A DNA stretch of 64,000 nt from Spiroplasma kunkelii CR2-3x (GTDB taxonomy: Bacteria; Bacillota_I; Bacilli_A; Mycoplasmatales; Mycoplasmataceae), in NCBI RefSeq assembly GCF_001274875.1, contig NZ_CP010899.1:1240001-1304000 (forward strand), in the 5' to 3' direction. The notes below the pieces were generated by a model. It saw nothing but the letters and a program-made list of their open reading frames with translations. It did no database searches and had not been told where the DNA came from. Both the position numbers and the translations under genes were made by a program. This document shows positions 55,280 through 64,000 of this stretch, piece after piece; the stretch's first letter is position 1, and each line of letters opens with the position of its first letter.

Positions 55280-55291
55280 AATAACCTCTTT

Positions 55292-55645
55292 TTATTCTTC
55301 TTTATCGATTATTTTTACTTTGCCAGTTTTTTCGTCAATTATGACATTATCGCGGTAACCTTTTTCGGTTTTGTGTTCTTTATTGTGGCATTTCATACAT
55401 AATAGTTCTAAATTTTTTCAGGCAAAAAGTTTATCAATGTTTCAATTAATAAAATCTTGATCGGTAATATATTCTTTGTGGTGAACAATAACACCATTAA
55501 CTATATATCCTTTTTGATAACATCGTTCACATATTCCCATTTTGCTATTAAAATAATCGTTTCTTATTTTTACTCATTTTTTATTGCGATAAAATTTATG
55601 TCTAATTGGACGATTTTTATCATAATCTTTTCAATTATTTTTCAT
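55292..55645 (-). CDS. HNH endonuclease (117 aa)
   Basis: ICERCYQKG ... IVHHKEYI ... WKNLELLCMKCHNKEH: paired CxxC zinc ligands and the HH-N-H core. Such proteins often assist terminase in cos phages, but here the gene is in the early block beside RecT and the methylase. Fifth base after RecT's stop region begins its AAG-AAA spacer; ATG at 55645. Confidence 0.88.
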
Positions 55646-55649
55646 TTTC

Positions 55650-56504
55650 TTAATCAGAAAACATTTCATCAACAGTTTTAGCAATTTCTTCATCATCATT
55701 TATTTCATTAATGCTAAATTCTTGTTCTAAATTTAGATTTAATTCATCTTTTTTGTTATTTAATTCAATAACATTCTTATCTTCTTTATTTTTTATGTTA
55801 GGATTATCACTAAACTCTTTGCTGTTATTAATAATTATTGCTTGATCATGTTGATAGACTTCTTGCATTTCAACTGACATAATACCTCATTTTCTTAAAA
55901 GTTGGGTTAATACTGTTTTAAGTGCCATCCCCTCATAACTTCCAACCGTAAATTTTCCGTAAGTTTGATAATTCTTAGAATATGTTTTAAAATGATTTTC
56001 GCATTTTTCTTTACTTCAATATAAAGTTTTTTTATAACCATTTAGTAGTTTAAAAAATGCAACATATCCGATTGTTTCTTTTTTTGTTCGTTCATTTTCG
56101 TTGGTTATTCATTTAAAATTGTATTCTTGTTCTAATTCATCAAAATTTAATAATTCACCTTGTTTTACTTCTATTGCGTTTATTGTTAAATATTTTCCTG
56201 TTCGGATTGCTAACTGAATATAACCCTTATAACCAATTTGCAACTGTCCTTTTCCATTATATGGAACAATATAGGCATATCCTAAGTTAGGGTCTAACGG
56301 TAAATCTAATAACATTGCTTTTACACAAGCAGATAAAACACTCATTAAATTTATTTTTTCTTTATCAAATAAATTGGGATTATTATTATAAATTGTTAAG
56401 ATATTTTTACGAAATAAATTAATTTCTTTCTGATTTGTTAATTTTTCATTAATTCAATTATTAACTTTTGAATTATTTAATATTAATTCAATTTTATTAT
56501 TCAT
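55650..56504 (-). CDS. recT: RecT-family single-strand annealing protein
   Basis: 284 aa. The RecT core is evident: ACVKAMLLDLPLDPNLGYAY, IVPYNGKGQLQIGYKGYIQL, AIRTGKYLTINAIEV, and later KLLNGYKKTLYWSKEKCENH, EGMALKTVLTQLLRKWGIMS. Acidic C-terminal tail. Works with the exonuclease at 57398-58117 and SSB to promote phage recombination. Confidence 0.92.
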
Positions 56505-56639
56505 TTTATTTTTTCTCCTTTTTTATTTTTCACAAATAACACGAATAGCAATTATATTTATGTAATTTTGTAAAAAAGAATAATTTTATATTTTTACATT
56601 TTAAAAAATGATTACGATATAAAATGATTACGATATTTA

Positions 56640-56870
56640 TTACATTTTTTCATTATATTTTTTTCTTTCTAAAATTAGATCTAACTTATCATCTTTACAA
56701 ATAACTAAGTTATTTTCCCCATAATTTTTTTTAAAATATTCTCATTCCCAAGTTGAATTAATATTGACATCTTCAACATCAATACCAGTTATATATTCAC
56801 CAAAATAAGTTTTACATGGTCGTTTACCTTTTTCAGAACGATAACATAAAATATATTTATTAGTTTCCAT
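56640..56870 (-). CDS. Hypothetical phage protein (76 aa)
   Basis: Starts METNKYILCYRSEKGKRPCK, no motif. Start 56870 preferred because GAGATTAAAT precedes it; an ATG at 56882 overlaps the SSB end. Between SSB and RecT, so probably an accessory of replication or recombination. Confidence 0.55.
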
Positions 56871-56872
56871 AT

Positions 56873-57307
56873 TTAATCTCATAAAATAGCATCATCATTA
56901 TTTTCAAATGATTTATTTGATTCTATTTCTTCTAAACGAATATTTCTTGTTGCTGATTGGGTCTGATTTATTTTTGTGGGTGTTATGGGAGGTGTACTAT
57001 TTTTTAAATTATTATTAGTTTGTAAAAATTGACAACTATAAACTCTTACTGTTCACTGTATTTTATTTTCTTTGTCTTTAAAAGACTGTAAAATACCTGT
57101 AATTGCAATTTGACTACCTTTTTGACAATATTGTTGTAATACACTTGCTTGTTTATTTCAAACTTGACAAGGAATAAAATCAGTTTCTTTTTGAGTTGAA
57201 TGTGGTCTTGTTACTGCTAATTGAAACATGGCATATTCTTTACCACTTTGTGTTCTTTTAATTTCAATATCTTTTGTTGTTCTACCAATGGCAATAAATT
57301 GATTCAT
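56873..57307 (-). CDS. ssb: Single-stranded DNA-binding protein
   Basis: 144 aa: an OB fold (MNQFIAIGRTTKDIEIKRTQ, SGKEYAMFQLAVTR, FIPCQVWNKQASVLQQYCQK, GSQIAITGILQSF), then a Gln/Thr/Asn linker and the acidic-aromatic tip DDAILWD in place of the usual DDDIPF. AAAGGAATATTAGT upstream. Phage copy, acting with RecT. Confidence 0.9.
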
Positions 57308-57321
57308 ACTAATATTCCTTT

Positions 57322-57408
57322 CTAGTGTTTTGGTTTTTTATTTTCTTTGTTGCATTTAAAACAATAACCTCAATATTTTAATTTGGGACAATATTTTTTA
57401 ATTTTCAT
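57322..57408 (-). CDS. Zinc-ribbon-like 28-aa peptide
   Basis: MKIKKYCPKLKYWGYCFKCN then KENKKPKH: four Cys/basic residues of a tiny finger. A strong AAGGAGAAAAGAAACT lies inside the exonuclease's last codons, and its ATG overlaps them by 11 bases. Confidence 0.5.
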
Positions 57409-58117
57409 AGTTTCTTTTCTCCTTATTAGAATTATTTTTTAAAAATGTATGCATTATTTCTTGTCACTCTAACTTTAATTGATTGGTAATATTGAAACGA
57501 TTTATATTAACACCATTTTCGTTAATTATTCAAATTTCACCAATATTACTAGTAAAAATATTATTTTTTTCAAGTAAATAATTATATGCTGTAATTTGTA
57601 TTTTTGCTTTATTAATTTTTTCAGCATTAAAGTATTTTCAAGTTTTAAAATCAACAACAATAGCTTTGTTATTTTCATAATAAATTAAATCGGGAGTGCC
57701 ACACACTTTTCCGTCTGATAAGGGTATTTCAAACATAATAATTGATTTAATAAAATCGTTTTTTATTCTATTAAAAAAATTATAGAATAACTCAATTATT
57801 TTTAAACTTTCTTTTATTGTTGATATTTTTTTACTATTTTTAATAATTGTTTTATAATCTTTTCTATTTTCTGTTTGGAAAATTGCATCATATAAAATCC
57901 GTGAAATAAACTCATGAATAATTTTTCCTCTTTCTGTTGCTTTTTTAAAAAGTTCATTATTTTTCATTAATTTATCATATTGAATTTCAGTATTATTAAA
58001 ATAACTAATAATAGCGGTAATGCTGGGGAAAATAATATTATCTATAAAATAAGAATGGTTATCTTTTTCAAAATTTACATTATATTTTAATTTAATATTA
58101 TTACTAATAAATTGCAT
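57398..58117 (-). CDS. PD-(D/E)XK exonuclease of the recombination module (239 aa)
   Basis: N-terminal part FIDNIIFPSITAIISYFNN and GKIIHEFISRIL resemble RecB/Cas4-like nucleases; the core is CGTPDLIYYENNKAIVVDFK (D...DxK) followed by AKIQITAYNYLLEKNN (Q...Y of motif III). It probably makes the 3' single strands used by RecT. Confidence 0.78.
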
Positions 58118-58122
58118 TATCT

Positions 58123-58800
58123 TTAAAAATGATGTTTCTTTTCATATAATATTTCTAAACCATTAATATTTGGAATTTCATTATTATTTTCTTTAATTGC
58201 TTTTTTAATCGCTTCTTCATCAATAGTTTTAATAATAAATTTTTCTGGCACTTTTTCAATATCAATAATATTTATTTTTAAATCTCATCTTGTTTTTAAA
58301 CCTTTAACTTTTATGTCTTCTTTATTCAAAATTTCAGAAATTAAATTATTTTCTTTATTATTATTTAATTCTTTTAATTGATTTTCAGCCGCATTCATTC
58401 AATTAATTTGTTTAGTCAATATTTCAATTTGAATAACATCTGTTTCTAATTTTTCAAAAGATTTAGTAATGTATCTATACAAACTATCAATTATTTTAAG
58501 TTCTGATCGATTATTAACAATTGGAGTTATTATTTTTTTAATTGTAGATTTTAATAATATTTTTAATTCAGTACCATAATCTGCATCACTTTTGTTATTA
58601 ACTTGAAAATTGTTAATATTTTTAATTAAATTATTCAAATTTTTTAAATCATTATCAATATTTTTTAAAAATAGTAAATTATTTGCCACACATTTTTTTA
58701 ATGTTGAGATAATAAATTCATCTTTATTTTTAAAATCATCTAAATCTTTATTTGTTTTAATAATTTGATTTATTTGATTTTCGCTTTTTATTACATCCAT
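58123..58800 (-). CDS. Helical early protein near RecT/exonuclease (225 aa)
   Basis: Long Asn/Lys-rich helical protein (DLKNLNNLIKNINNFQVNNK) with a C-terminal globular part (RWDLKINIIDIEKVPEKFII). The position before the exonuclease is often taken by DUF1351-type or host-nuclease inhibitor genes; assignment is only by place and shape. Confidence 0.55.
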
Positions 58801-59156
58801 TATTTTTCCTCCTTACTAGGTAATTTGTCATATTTAGAACTATCTTTTAAATCAATTATCCTTTTTCACCCACAAATATTACATTTTTCATTTATATTTA
58901 CTTTTTTTATTTCTTTTTTTCTTTTTTTCATATTATCTATGATAAATAATTCATCTCCACAATTAATACAATAATCAAATGTTCTAAAATCTTCTTTATA
59001 TAATTGGCGTTGTTGTAAATCATATATTTCTAATACAAGTTTTTCTCACTCTTTATCTTTTTCAGCAAGTTCTTTTTTAAGTGTTTCATTTTCTGCTTTA
59101 AGTGCATCATTTTCTTCTTGTAATTTACCAAATTTAATTGATTCTGTTATATTCAT
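58800..59156 (-). CDS. Coiled-coil zinc-ribbon protein (118 aa)
   Basis: An N-terminal coil (GKLQEENDALKAENETLKKE), then CINCGDELF ... CNICGWKR, two CxxC pairs of a zinc ribbon. A GAGGAGG site precedes the ATG; the stop shares a base with the next start. Possibly a DNA-binding regulator; unproven. Confidence 0.65.
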
Positions 59157-59158
59157 TA

Positions 59159-59611
59159 TTAATCCTCCTCAATAGTTAATTGTTCTAATTGTTTTTTTGT
59201 GATTTTGATACCATATAAATCAGCACCTCGTAAATTAGCATCTTCTAAATCAACACACTCTAAATTAGCACCATATAAATCAGCACCTCGTAAATTAGCA
59301 CCATATAAATCAGCACCTCGTAAATCAGCATCTTCTAAATCAGCACCTCGTAAATCAGCACACTCTAAATTAGCATCTTTTAAATTAGCACCTCGTAAAT
59401 CAGCATCTTTTAAATCAGCACAGCGTAAATTAGCATCTTCTAAATCAGCACCTCGTAAATCAGCACACTCTAAATTAGCATCTTCTAAATAAACACACTC
59501 TAAATTAGCACCTTCTAAATCTAATCTTTCACTTTCTAAATATTTATTTATTTTTTCTTTTTCAACAGTAACTCCTGTTAAATCTTTAATCATATCTTTT
59601 AATGTTTTCAT
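59159..59611 (-). CDS. Pentapeptide repeat protein (150 aa)
   Basis: After an N-terminal helix (MKTLKDMIKDLTGV) come ~20 tandem A(D/N)LxG/E/D pentapeptides (e.g. ADLRGADLEDANLRCADLKD), giving a right-handed quadrilateral helix. The DNA repeats are almost identical 15-base units, so it can expand or contract. The fold mimics DNA in Qnr/MfpA proteins; in a phage early block it could shield DNA or titrate a DNA-binding host protein. Role inferred. Confidence 0.85.
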   Translation of the reverse strand: MKTLKDMIKDLTGVTVEKEKINKYLESERLDLEGANLECVYLEDANLECADLRGADLEDANLRCADLKDADLRGANLKDANLECADLRGADLEDADLRGADLYGANLRGADLYGANLECVDLEDANLRGADLYGIKITKKQLEQLTIEED

Positions 59612-59612
59612 A

Positions 59613-59750
59613 TTATAATTCCTCCAAATTCTTTTCCATAATTAATGTATCAATATAGTCATAAGCACTTTCTTCTGAATGACATTCTTCTAATGCTTCA
59701 TTAAATAAATCTTCTTTTGTGTAAACTTTGCCATCTTCATCTTTTCACAC
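59613..59750 (-). CDS. Small acidic protein, GTG start (45 aa)
   Basis: WKDEDGKVYTKEDLFNEALE then ECHSEESAYDYIDTLIMEKN: acidic, helical. No ATG fits; GTG at 59750 follows AAGGAAAATAAATAAT. The stop lies two bases from the pentapeptide start. Confidence 0.5.
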
Positions 59751-59751
59751 A

Positions 59752-60009
59752 TTATTTATTTTCCTTTAATATAAGTTCCAAGAATTCCAGTTCCTTTTTT
59801 CTATTTTTAATGTAATTATTTATTGATACAGTATTATCTCTTTCATCTATTGTGAATAAGTGTTCCATTTTTTTATTAAAAATCTTAATTGCATTATATC
59901 CACTATATATTCCAGTTCCACGGGAAATTTTATAGCAGTATTTATCATCTAATTTATTAATAATTTCTTTTTGAAATTCTGATAATTGTACATTTCTAAT
60001 TTCTTTCAT
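59752..60009 (-). CDS. Hypothetical early protein (85 aa)
   Basis: MKEIRNVQLSEFQKEIINKL; alpha/beta, no motif. ATG at 60009 preferred over one at 60033 because AAAGGAAATAAATAAT sits at ribosome-site spacing for it. Confidence 0.55.
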   Translation of the reverse strand: MKEIRNVQLSEFQKEIINKLDDKYCYKISRGTGIYSGYNAIKIFNKKMEHLFTIDERDNTVSINNYIKNRKKELEFLELILKENK

Positions 60010-60010
60010 A

Positions 60011-60175
60011 TTATTTATTTCCTTTTCATTCAATATCTTTTAAATCAATAATTGCCGTTGATAAGCCATAATTATTATTTTCAATTTTTTCTCGTACTTT
60101 TGCTTCTTCTAGTGTGTAATAAGCATAAGTAGTTAAATATTCATTTTTAATAATTAATAAGTATTTTTTAGTCAT
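60011..60175 (-). CDS. Hypothetical early protein (54 aa)
   Basis: MTKKYLLIIKNEYLTTYAYY; AAGAGGAATTAAATT site. The stop is one base from the next ATG, so translationally coupled. Function unknown. Confidence 0.55.
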
Positions 60176-60188
60176 AATTTAATTCCTC

Positions 60189-60305
60189 TTAATTTTGTTT
60201 ACCTAATGCTCAATGTTCATCAGTAATTTCATCTTTTGAAACTAGATAACTTCTAAGCATTAATTCATTTATTTTGTTAATAGTTTTTTTATTTAGCTTT
60301 TTCAT
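60189..60305 (-). CDS. Hypothetical early peptide (38 aa)
   Basis: MKKLNKKTINKINELMLRSY; strong AAGGAGGTAAAG site. Function unknown. Confidence 0.5.
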
Positions 60306-60315
60306 CTTTACCTCC

Positions 60316-60849
60316 TTAAAAATTTCCTTGGTTAATTTTTTTTATTATTTTGATACTTAATAAATAAAAAGTTGGTAAGCATATTGTGTTTACAATTAAA
60401 ACTCCGATTATTATTTGTTCTATATTTAAAATTCCAAGATTTAATCAAAAAAGTATAAAATCAATTGGAAAATAAATTAATAAATTTATTAATAATAGTA
60501 GGATAATTTTTCAGAAATTATGATATTTTATTAAATAAATAATCCTTAATAAAATTGCTAATAAACCAGTTCCTAAATTTCAACATAATGATCCTAGCGT
60601 AAAACCCCATAATGATAAATCAACTAATAAATGACCAACAAAACCAATAAATAAACAACAATATCAATTTAAAATAAAAGTACTAATAAAAACTGGAATT
60701 AAAAATAATGGAATTGATGTTCTTAAAATAATTTGTATTCGCATTACTTGGGATAATACAACCATCATCGCAATTAAAACTGCTATATAATTTATGTTTT
60801 TAATTAATAAAAAATAATTATTGTTTTTGCATTTTTTTATATTTAGCAT
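60316..60849 (-). CDS. ECF transporter S-component-like membrane protein (177 aa)
   Basis: Five to six hydrophobic helices. MMVVLSQVMRIQIILRTSIP near the N-terminus, with IPLFLIPVFISTFIL and GFVGHLLVDLSLWG, follows the layout of ECF S components (vitamin/cofactor binding), where an early Arg-rich turn and a GxxGhhxD-type segment are common. A transporter subunit would be unusual cargo for a phage early block. Start overlaps the previous gene by 32 bases. Substrate unknown. Confidence 0.55.
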
Positions 60850-61051
60850 AACTAAGGCCTAATTTTTTAGCTTGTCGTTTATCTTTTTGTTTTTGTTTAT
60901 ATTCTTCATCAATTAAATTAATGTTGTTTAATAATTCTGTTTTTTGTAAGTCAGACAAACCACAATTAGATAATGCAATTAAATAAAGTTTTTGTTTTTC
61001 TTGTTCTAATTCTATTTTTTCTAACTTAGCCAAAATTGAAGCAATATTCAT
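60818..61051 (-). CDS. Hypothetical coiled-coil early protein (77 aa)
   Basis: MNIASILAKLEKIELEQEKQ and a C-terminal basic helix KDKRQAKKLGLSYAKYKKMQ. AAAGGAAAGAAAAA upstream. Possibly nucleic-acid binding from charge; unproven. Confidence 0.55.
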   Translation of the reverse strand: MNIASILAKLEKIELEQEKQKLYLIALSNCGLSDLQKTELLNNINLIDEEYKQKQKDKRQAKKLGLSYAKYKKMQKQ

Positions 61052-61068
61052 TTTTTCTTTCCTTTCTC

Positions 61069-61800
61069 TTAAAATTCAAATTTAAACTGAATATCTTTTA
61101 ATCTTTTTTTAATTATTTTGTAATATTCATTATTTATTTCACAACCCAATCACTTTCGTTTTAACTGTTCACAAGCATACGCGGTTGTACCACTTCCTAA
61201 AAAACAATCTAAAATTAAATCATTTTCTTTACTATATTTACTAATTAATCGATTAAATATATATAATGGTTTTTCTGTTGGGTGTCTTGTTAATTTTTTT
61301 CCGATTGAATAATTAAAAATTGTTTTTTTACTTTCATAATCATTTTTATAATTCGGAATTCGATGTTTTTTAGAATAAATTATCATACAATATTCTTTAT
61401 CTTGATAAATATGATTATTAGTTGGCATTGGATTTGTTTTGTTTCAAAGGATAAAATCATAAAGCATATCTTTTTTACGAACTCAATCTAAATAATCTAT
61501 AATTTGTTGTCTATTCATTCAAATTAACATAAATTTATTTTTTGAAATTCGATAAAACTCATCTAAATAAGTATTTATATCAAATGAATTATGTAAATTA
61601 TTATCATAGATAGCATTAATATATTTATTTATGCTTTTGGTTATATTGCTTTTTTCATTTTTTTGTTCGTTTTCTCTTTTTGATAAATTATATAAATAGG
61701 GCGGATCAGTTAGTATTAAATCAACACTATCGTTTTCTAATGTCTTTATAAATTCCAAAGCATCTCCATTTATTAATTTTCCTAAATTTGTTTTAAACAT
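61069..61800 (-). CDS. DNA (adenine-N6/cytosine-N4) methyltransferase, DPPY class
   Basis: 243 aa: DLILTDPPYLYNL (motif IV) near residue 35, DEFYRISKNKFMLIW, TRHPTEKPLYIFNRLIS and, after it, DCFLGSGTTAYACEQL (motif I). The IV-before-I order marks the beta class. GGGTGAAAAA precedes ATG 61800. First recognised gene of the prophage early operon. Orphan enzyme, probably protective. Confidence 0.92.
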
Positions 61801-61952
61801 TTTTTCACCCTTTGCCTTTCGCTTCACTTTAAAGGTGATCGCAGGCACTATACTATTGTGTTTTAAAATATGTAGTGAGCTTTCTATGTTATGTCTATTT
61901 AATATATAATCTTAAAACTTTGTATATTATTTAAAACTTTTTTGGGAATATT
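61801..61952. other. Boundary/early promoter region of prophage
   Basis: No gene. tcactttaaaggtga (61814-61828) is an almost perfect palindrome just upstream of the first early gene and could be an operator. The switch from prophage to plectrovirus sequence is within this stretch. Confidence 0.35.
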
Positions 61953-62393
61953 TTAATTTAAACTTTTTAAGTCTTTAATTAATTGTTCTTTTTTTTCAAC
62001 ACTTAAATTTGTGAAATTATTTTTATTTGTTTTTACTTTTTTAGGTTCACTTGAAAATAATGCTTTTTTCATATTAGTAGAGTAATTTTGTTTATATTGA
62101 TTATATAAATTAATTAATTCCGTTCCAGTTAAACTCTTTCAAATATTACGCTTTAAATTTTCATCATATTTTACAATAGAATAATAATTATCATAAATCA
62201 AACCGATTGCTACTTGATTACAATTTTTTTCACTCGGATAAATAAACTTATTACTCAATCAAAAACCAATATGACGATTATGATTAGGTAAATTTATAAA
62301 TGAAGCTTTATCTGTTCTAAAAACTATAAATTCTCTTCGAATAAAGCAATTTTCTACGTTAATATTCTTCTTATAACTTGGTTTCTGATACAT
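61953..62393 (-). CDS. Plectrovirus conserved soluble protein, second copy (146 aa)
   Basis: Homologue of 24209-24667. The core [27 protein letters not shown] and [18 protein letters not shown] is kept; the N-terminus ([17 protein letters not shown]) and the Asn linker differ. Start overlaps the preceding zinc-peptide gene. Intact frame. Confidence 0.6.
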
Positions 62394-62535
62394 TACTCAA
62401 ATCAACTCGCTTTCGGTTACACTGCATTGAACAAACATTTAACTTAAAATACAAACTACCAACAATTTTTTTATTCAAAATAGAATGACAAATTTGACAT
62501 TTACGTTTTAAAAAAAATATTCAAATTCCTAACAT
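62371..62535 (-). CDS. Plectrovirus zinc-finger peptide (54 aa)
   Basis: [20 protein letters not shown] ... [11 protein letters not shown]...C...C of a small treble-clef or knuckle. AAAGGAGTGTGATTAATT upstream. It occupies the place of the 98-aa membrane gene in the first fragment. Confidence 0.6.
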
Positions 62536-62557
62536 AATTAATCACACTCCTTTTTTT

Positions 62558-62870
62558 AATAAACATTGTTATATTTAATGTTTATCTATTGTTTATTTAA
62601 TGTTTATATATTGTTTATCTATAGTTTATTTATTGTTTAATAAACATTGTTATATTTAATGTTTATCTATTGTTTATTTAATGTTTATATATTGTTTATC
62701 TATAGTTTATTTATTGTTTAATAAACATTGTTATATTTAATGTTTATCTATTGTTTATTTAATGTTTATATATTGTTTATCTATAGTTTATTTATTGTTT
62801 AATAAACATTGTTTTATTTAATGTTTATATATTGTTTATTTAATGTTTAATAAACATTGTTAATAAACAT
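62558..62870. repeat. 81-bp tandem repeat, three exact copies plus a partial
   Basis: Units begin at 62558, 62639, 62720 and 62801, each starting aataaacattgtt; the first three look identical and the fourth diverges after ~13 bases. Each unit is built of tgtttat-type and inverted aataaaca sub-repeats. No frame. Sits just upstream of viral genes, like 24995-25140. Confidence 0.9.
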
Positions 62871-62896
62871 TATTAAAAATATAAAATAGTAAAAAT

Positions 62897-62993
62897 TGGC
62901 ACACTTAAAAATACTATTAACAAGTTTAATAAAGGAAATATAAAATTAAAATTAATAAATCAAATTACATAACTAGTGTGCCACAGATAAGTT
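62897..62993. repeat. TGGCACACT ... AGTGTGCCA inverted pair, second copy
   Basis: Arms at 62897-62905 and 62985-62993. Same arms, similar spacing and neighbourhood as 25153-25264. Confidence 0.5.
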
Positions 62994-63014
62994 ATTCATC
63001 TTGTTATATTAAAA

Positions 63015-63260
63015 TTATTTAATTTTACTAAAAAAGATTTTTAAATACCCAGTCTCTCAATCAATATATATCTTTGAATTTTCTAAGCGTTCATAAAATA
63101 AAATTGCTTTTTTATTTGTATATTTAATTTGATTTAACAAACTCTTATGTTTTTCACAAGTTCATAAAAATTTATTTGTTTCAAATTTTTCAGTAATAAA
63201 TGATATTGCTTGAAAACAATTATTAACATCACATATTTTTTGTTGTTTAATAATTTTCAT
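63015..63260 (-). CDS. Plectrovirus hypothetical protein (81 aa)
   Basis: MKIIKQQKICDVNNCFQAIS ... FLWTCEKHKSLLNQIK: two Cys/His pairs suggest a finger. No strong ribosome site. In the first viral fragment this place is occupied by the coat gene. Function unknown. Confidence 0.45.
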
Positions 63261-63275
63261 TTTTATAAATTAAAT

Positions 63276-63392
63276 TTAATACTGAGTATAATAAACATCA
63301 TCAAATCATTCTGTTTTTTCGCGATGATTAACTTTATGAAACTGTTTTGGTATTCCACATTTACTGCATTTAATAACAATATTTTTTTCCAT
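63276..63392 (-). CDS. Zinc-ribbon-like peptide (38 aa)
   Basis: MEKNIVIKCSKCGIPKQFHK: CxxC knuckle. GGAGAAACTAAAA upstream. Fifteen bases before the 81-aa gene; probably one operon. Confidence 0.5.
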
Positions 63393-63669
63393 TTTTAGTT
63401 TCTCCAATCTAATATTTAACTATTGATTTATTAATATAACTAAGTGAAACAGAACAAGGACAACACCTTTACTAAGTTAGTGGACAAATTATTTATTAAT
63501 TTCTTAATTTAATATGGTTTTTTCAGAAAGGAAACAACTTTTTTATTATTTTAAAAATTATAAATATATAAAGATGTTGTCCTTGTTCTGAATCAATTAG
63601 TTATTTTAGGTTTTTTCAAATAAAAAAAACCATTTTTGTAAATGGTTTAATTATTCTTATTTAATTTCT
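63393..63669. other. Gene-free stretch with 16-bp inverted repeat
   Basis: cagaacaaggacaaca at 63450-63465 is repeated inverted at 63575-63590, enclosing ~109 bases without a gene. May be a small non-autonomous element or a long hairpin at the viral/chromosomal border. Confidence 0.45.
63624..63651 (-). terminator. Terminator of the membrane protein gene at the window end
   Basis: AAACCATTT / AAATGGTTT hairpin followed by TTTTTATTTG on minus. Confidence 0.75.
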
Positions 63670-64000
63670 TTATATATACCCTACTTTTTTTTTATGCGAC
63701 CAAATCTTTTTTATTTCAGCTTCATGCATTACAAGATTATTTCAAAGTCGGAAATTATGGTTTTGAATTTTATATTGCTTAATGTTTTTAGGAATTTTAT
63801 TAGTTTTTATTTTACCGCAAAATTGAATTAATATGATTGCACCAGTCATATTCGTTATTACAACAATTGGTAAATTTAAAGTTACTGTTGCAAAAGGATT
63901 AGTTCGATAAAAATAAATCTCATTAAAACTTAAATATCATAATGAATTTGTTGAAACACCAAAGCCAAAAGTAATCGTACAAATAATCGTATTGATGTTT
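63670..64000 (-). CDS. C-terminal part of a membrane protein (cut by window end)
   Basis: About 110 residues: a hydrophobic helix (LPIVVITNMTGAIILIQFCG) after a segment with an aromatic-rich loop, then a basic tail NIKQYKIQNHNFRLWNN and KKIWSHKKKVGYI. Chromosomal gene bordering the viral region. Family cannot be told from the fragment. Confidence 0.55.

Noticed and set aside
59199-59492. Plus-strand open frame rich in KSAPRKLA-type repeats; repeated DNA looked CRISPR-like at first sight
   Set aside because: It is the antisense shadow of the pentapeptide repeat gene; there are no unique spacers between units.
62558-62870. 81-bp repeats as a CRISPR array
   Set aside because: Units are contiguous and identical, without spacers, and no cas gene is near.

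Overview
The window reads as a Spiroplasma chromosome segment (S. citri-like). It is very AT-rich. TGA must be read as tryptophan: ligA, gatA, gatB, terL, the portal, the restriction enzyme and many others are open only under that code, with TGA at conserved Trp positions. It carries remnants of an SpV1/SVTS2-type plectrovirus (filamentous ssDNA virus), IS30- and ISLre2-type transposases, Spiroplasma-style lipoproteins and no cell-wall genes. Everything below is read from sequence; no database search was possible.

Layout. 1-1600: cls (cut by the window start) and tRNA-Ser(GCU). 1670-6062: a decayed prophage remnant (scaffold/capsid-like, RuvC-like and other broken genes) bracketed by a perfect 20-bp inverted repeat. 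6093-18067: ordinary chromosome, namely ktrB and ktrA (divergent K+ uptake pair), the ligA-gatC-gatA-gatB operon, a 541-aa membrane protein, crr, a 43-aa membrane peptide and ptsI. 18240-27619: a scrambled plectrovirus region with two IS30-like pseudogenes, a rearranged ORF1 (presumed attachment protein), a Zot-like ATPase, small membrane proteins, a broken coat gene, a 529-bp inversion and a 61-bp perfect palindrome joining a second viral fragment head to head. 28164-30560: prs, an NfuA/NifU-C protein and a broken transporter. 30781-32103: intact ISLre2-type transposase. 32294-61800: a ~29.5-kb siphovirus-like prophage transcribed on the minus strand. 61953-63392: another plectrovirus fragment with an 81-bp tandem repeat. 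63670-64000: the end of a membrane protein.

Prophage logic. In transcription order (high to low coordinate) there is an early block (DPPY methylase, small proteins, ECF-S-like membrane protein, pentapeptide protein, PD-(D/E)XK exonuclease, SSB, RecT, HNH, C5 methylase, fused restriction-modification enzyme), then TerS/TerL, portal, a protease-capsid fusion, connectors, tail tube, frameshifted tail chaperone, tape measure, tail-tip proteins, a toxin-antitoxin-like pair, fibre/receptor-binding proteins and holin-like proteins. A ~30-80-nt element containing TTGACA-17-TATCAT occurs three times, upstream of the packaging, head and fibre blocks. No integrase, CI-like repressor or endolysin is visible; absence of endolysin fits a wall-less host.

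Most unusual observation. Next to the attachment gene of each virus lies a convergent lipoprotein gene made of a Spiroplasma lipoprotein leader plus a copy of a module of that virus's own attachment/fibre protein. For the plectrovirus the copy is 276 bp with 7 differences; for the tailed prophage it is 269 bp with none. A third, decayed pair carries a different module version that again resembles its own neighbour. I infer a virus-carried, surface-exposed attachment-domain decoy (superinfection exclusion), or alternatively a cassette reservoir for switching attachment domains by inversion.
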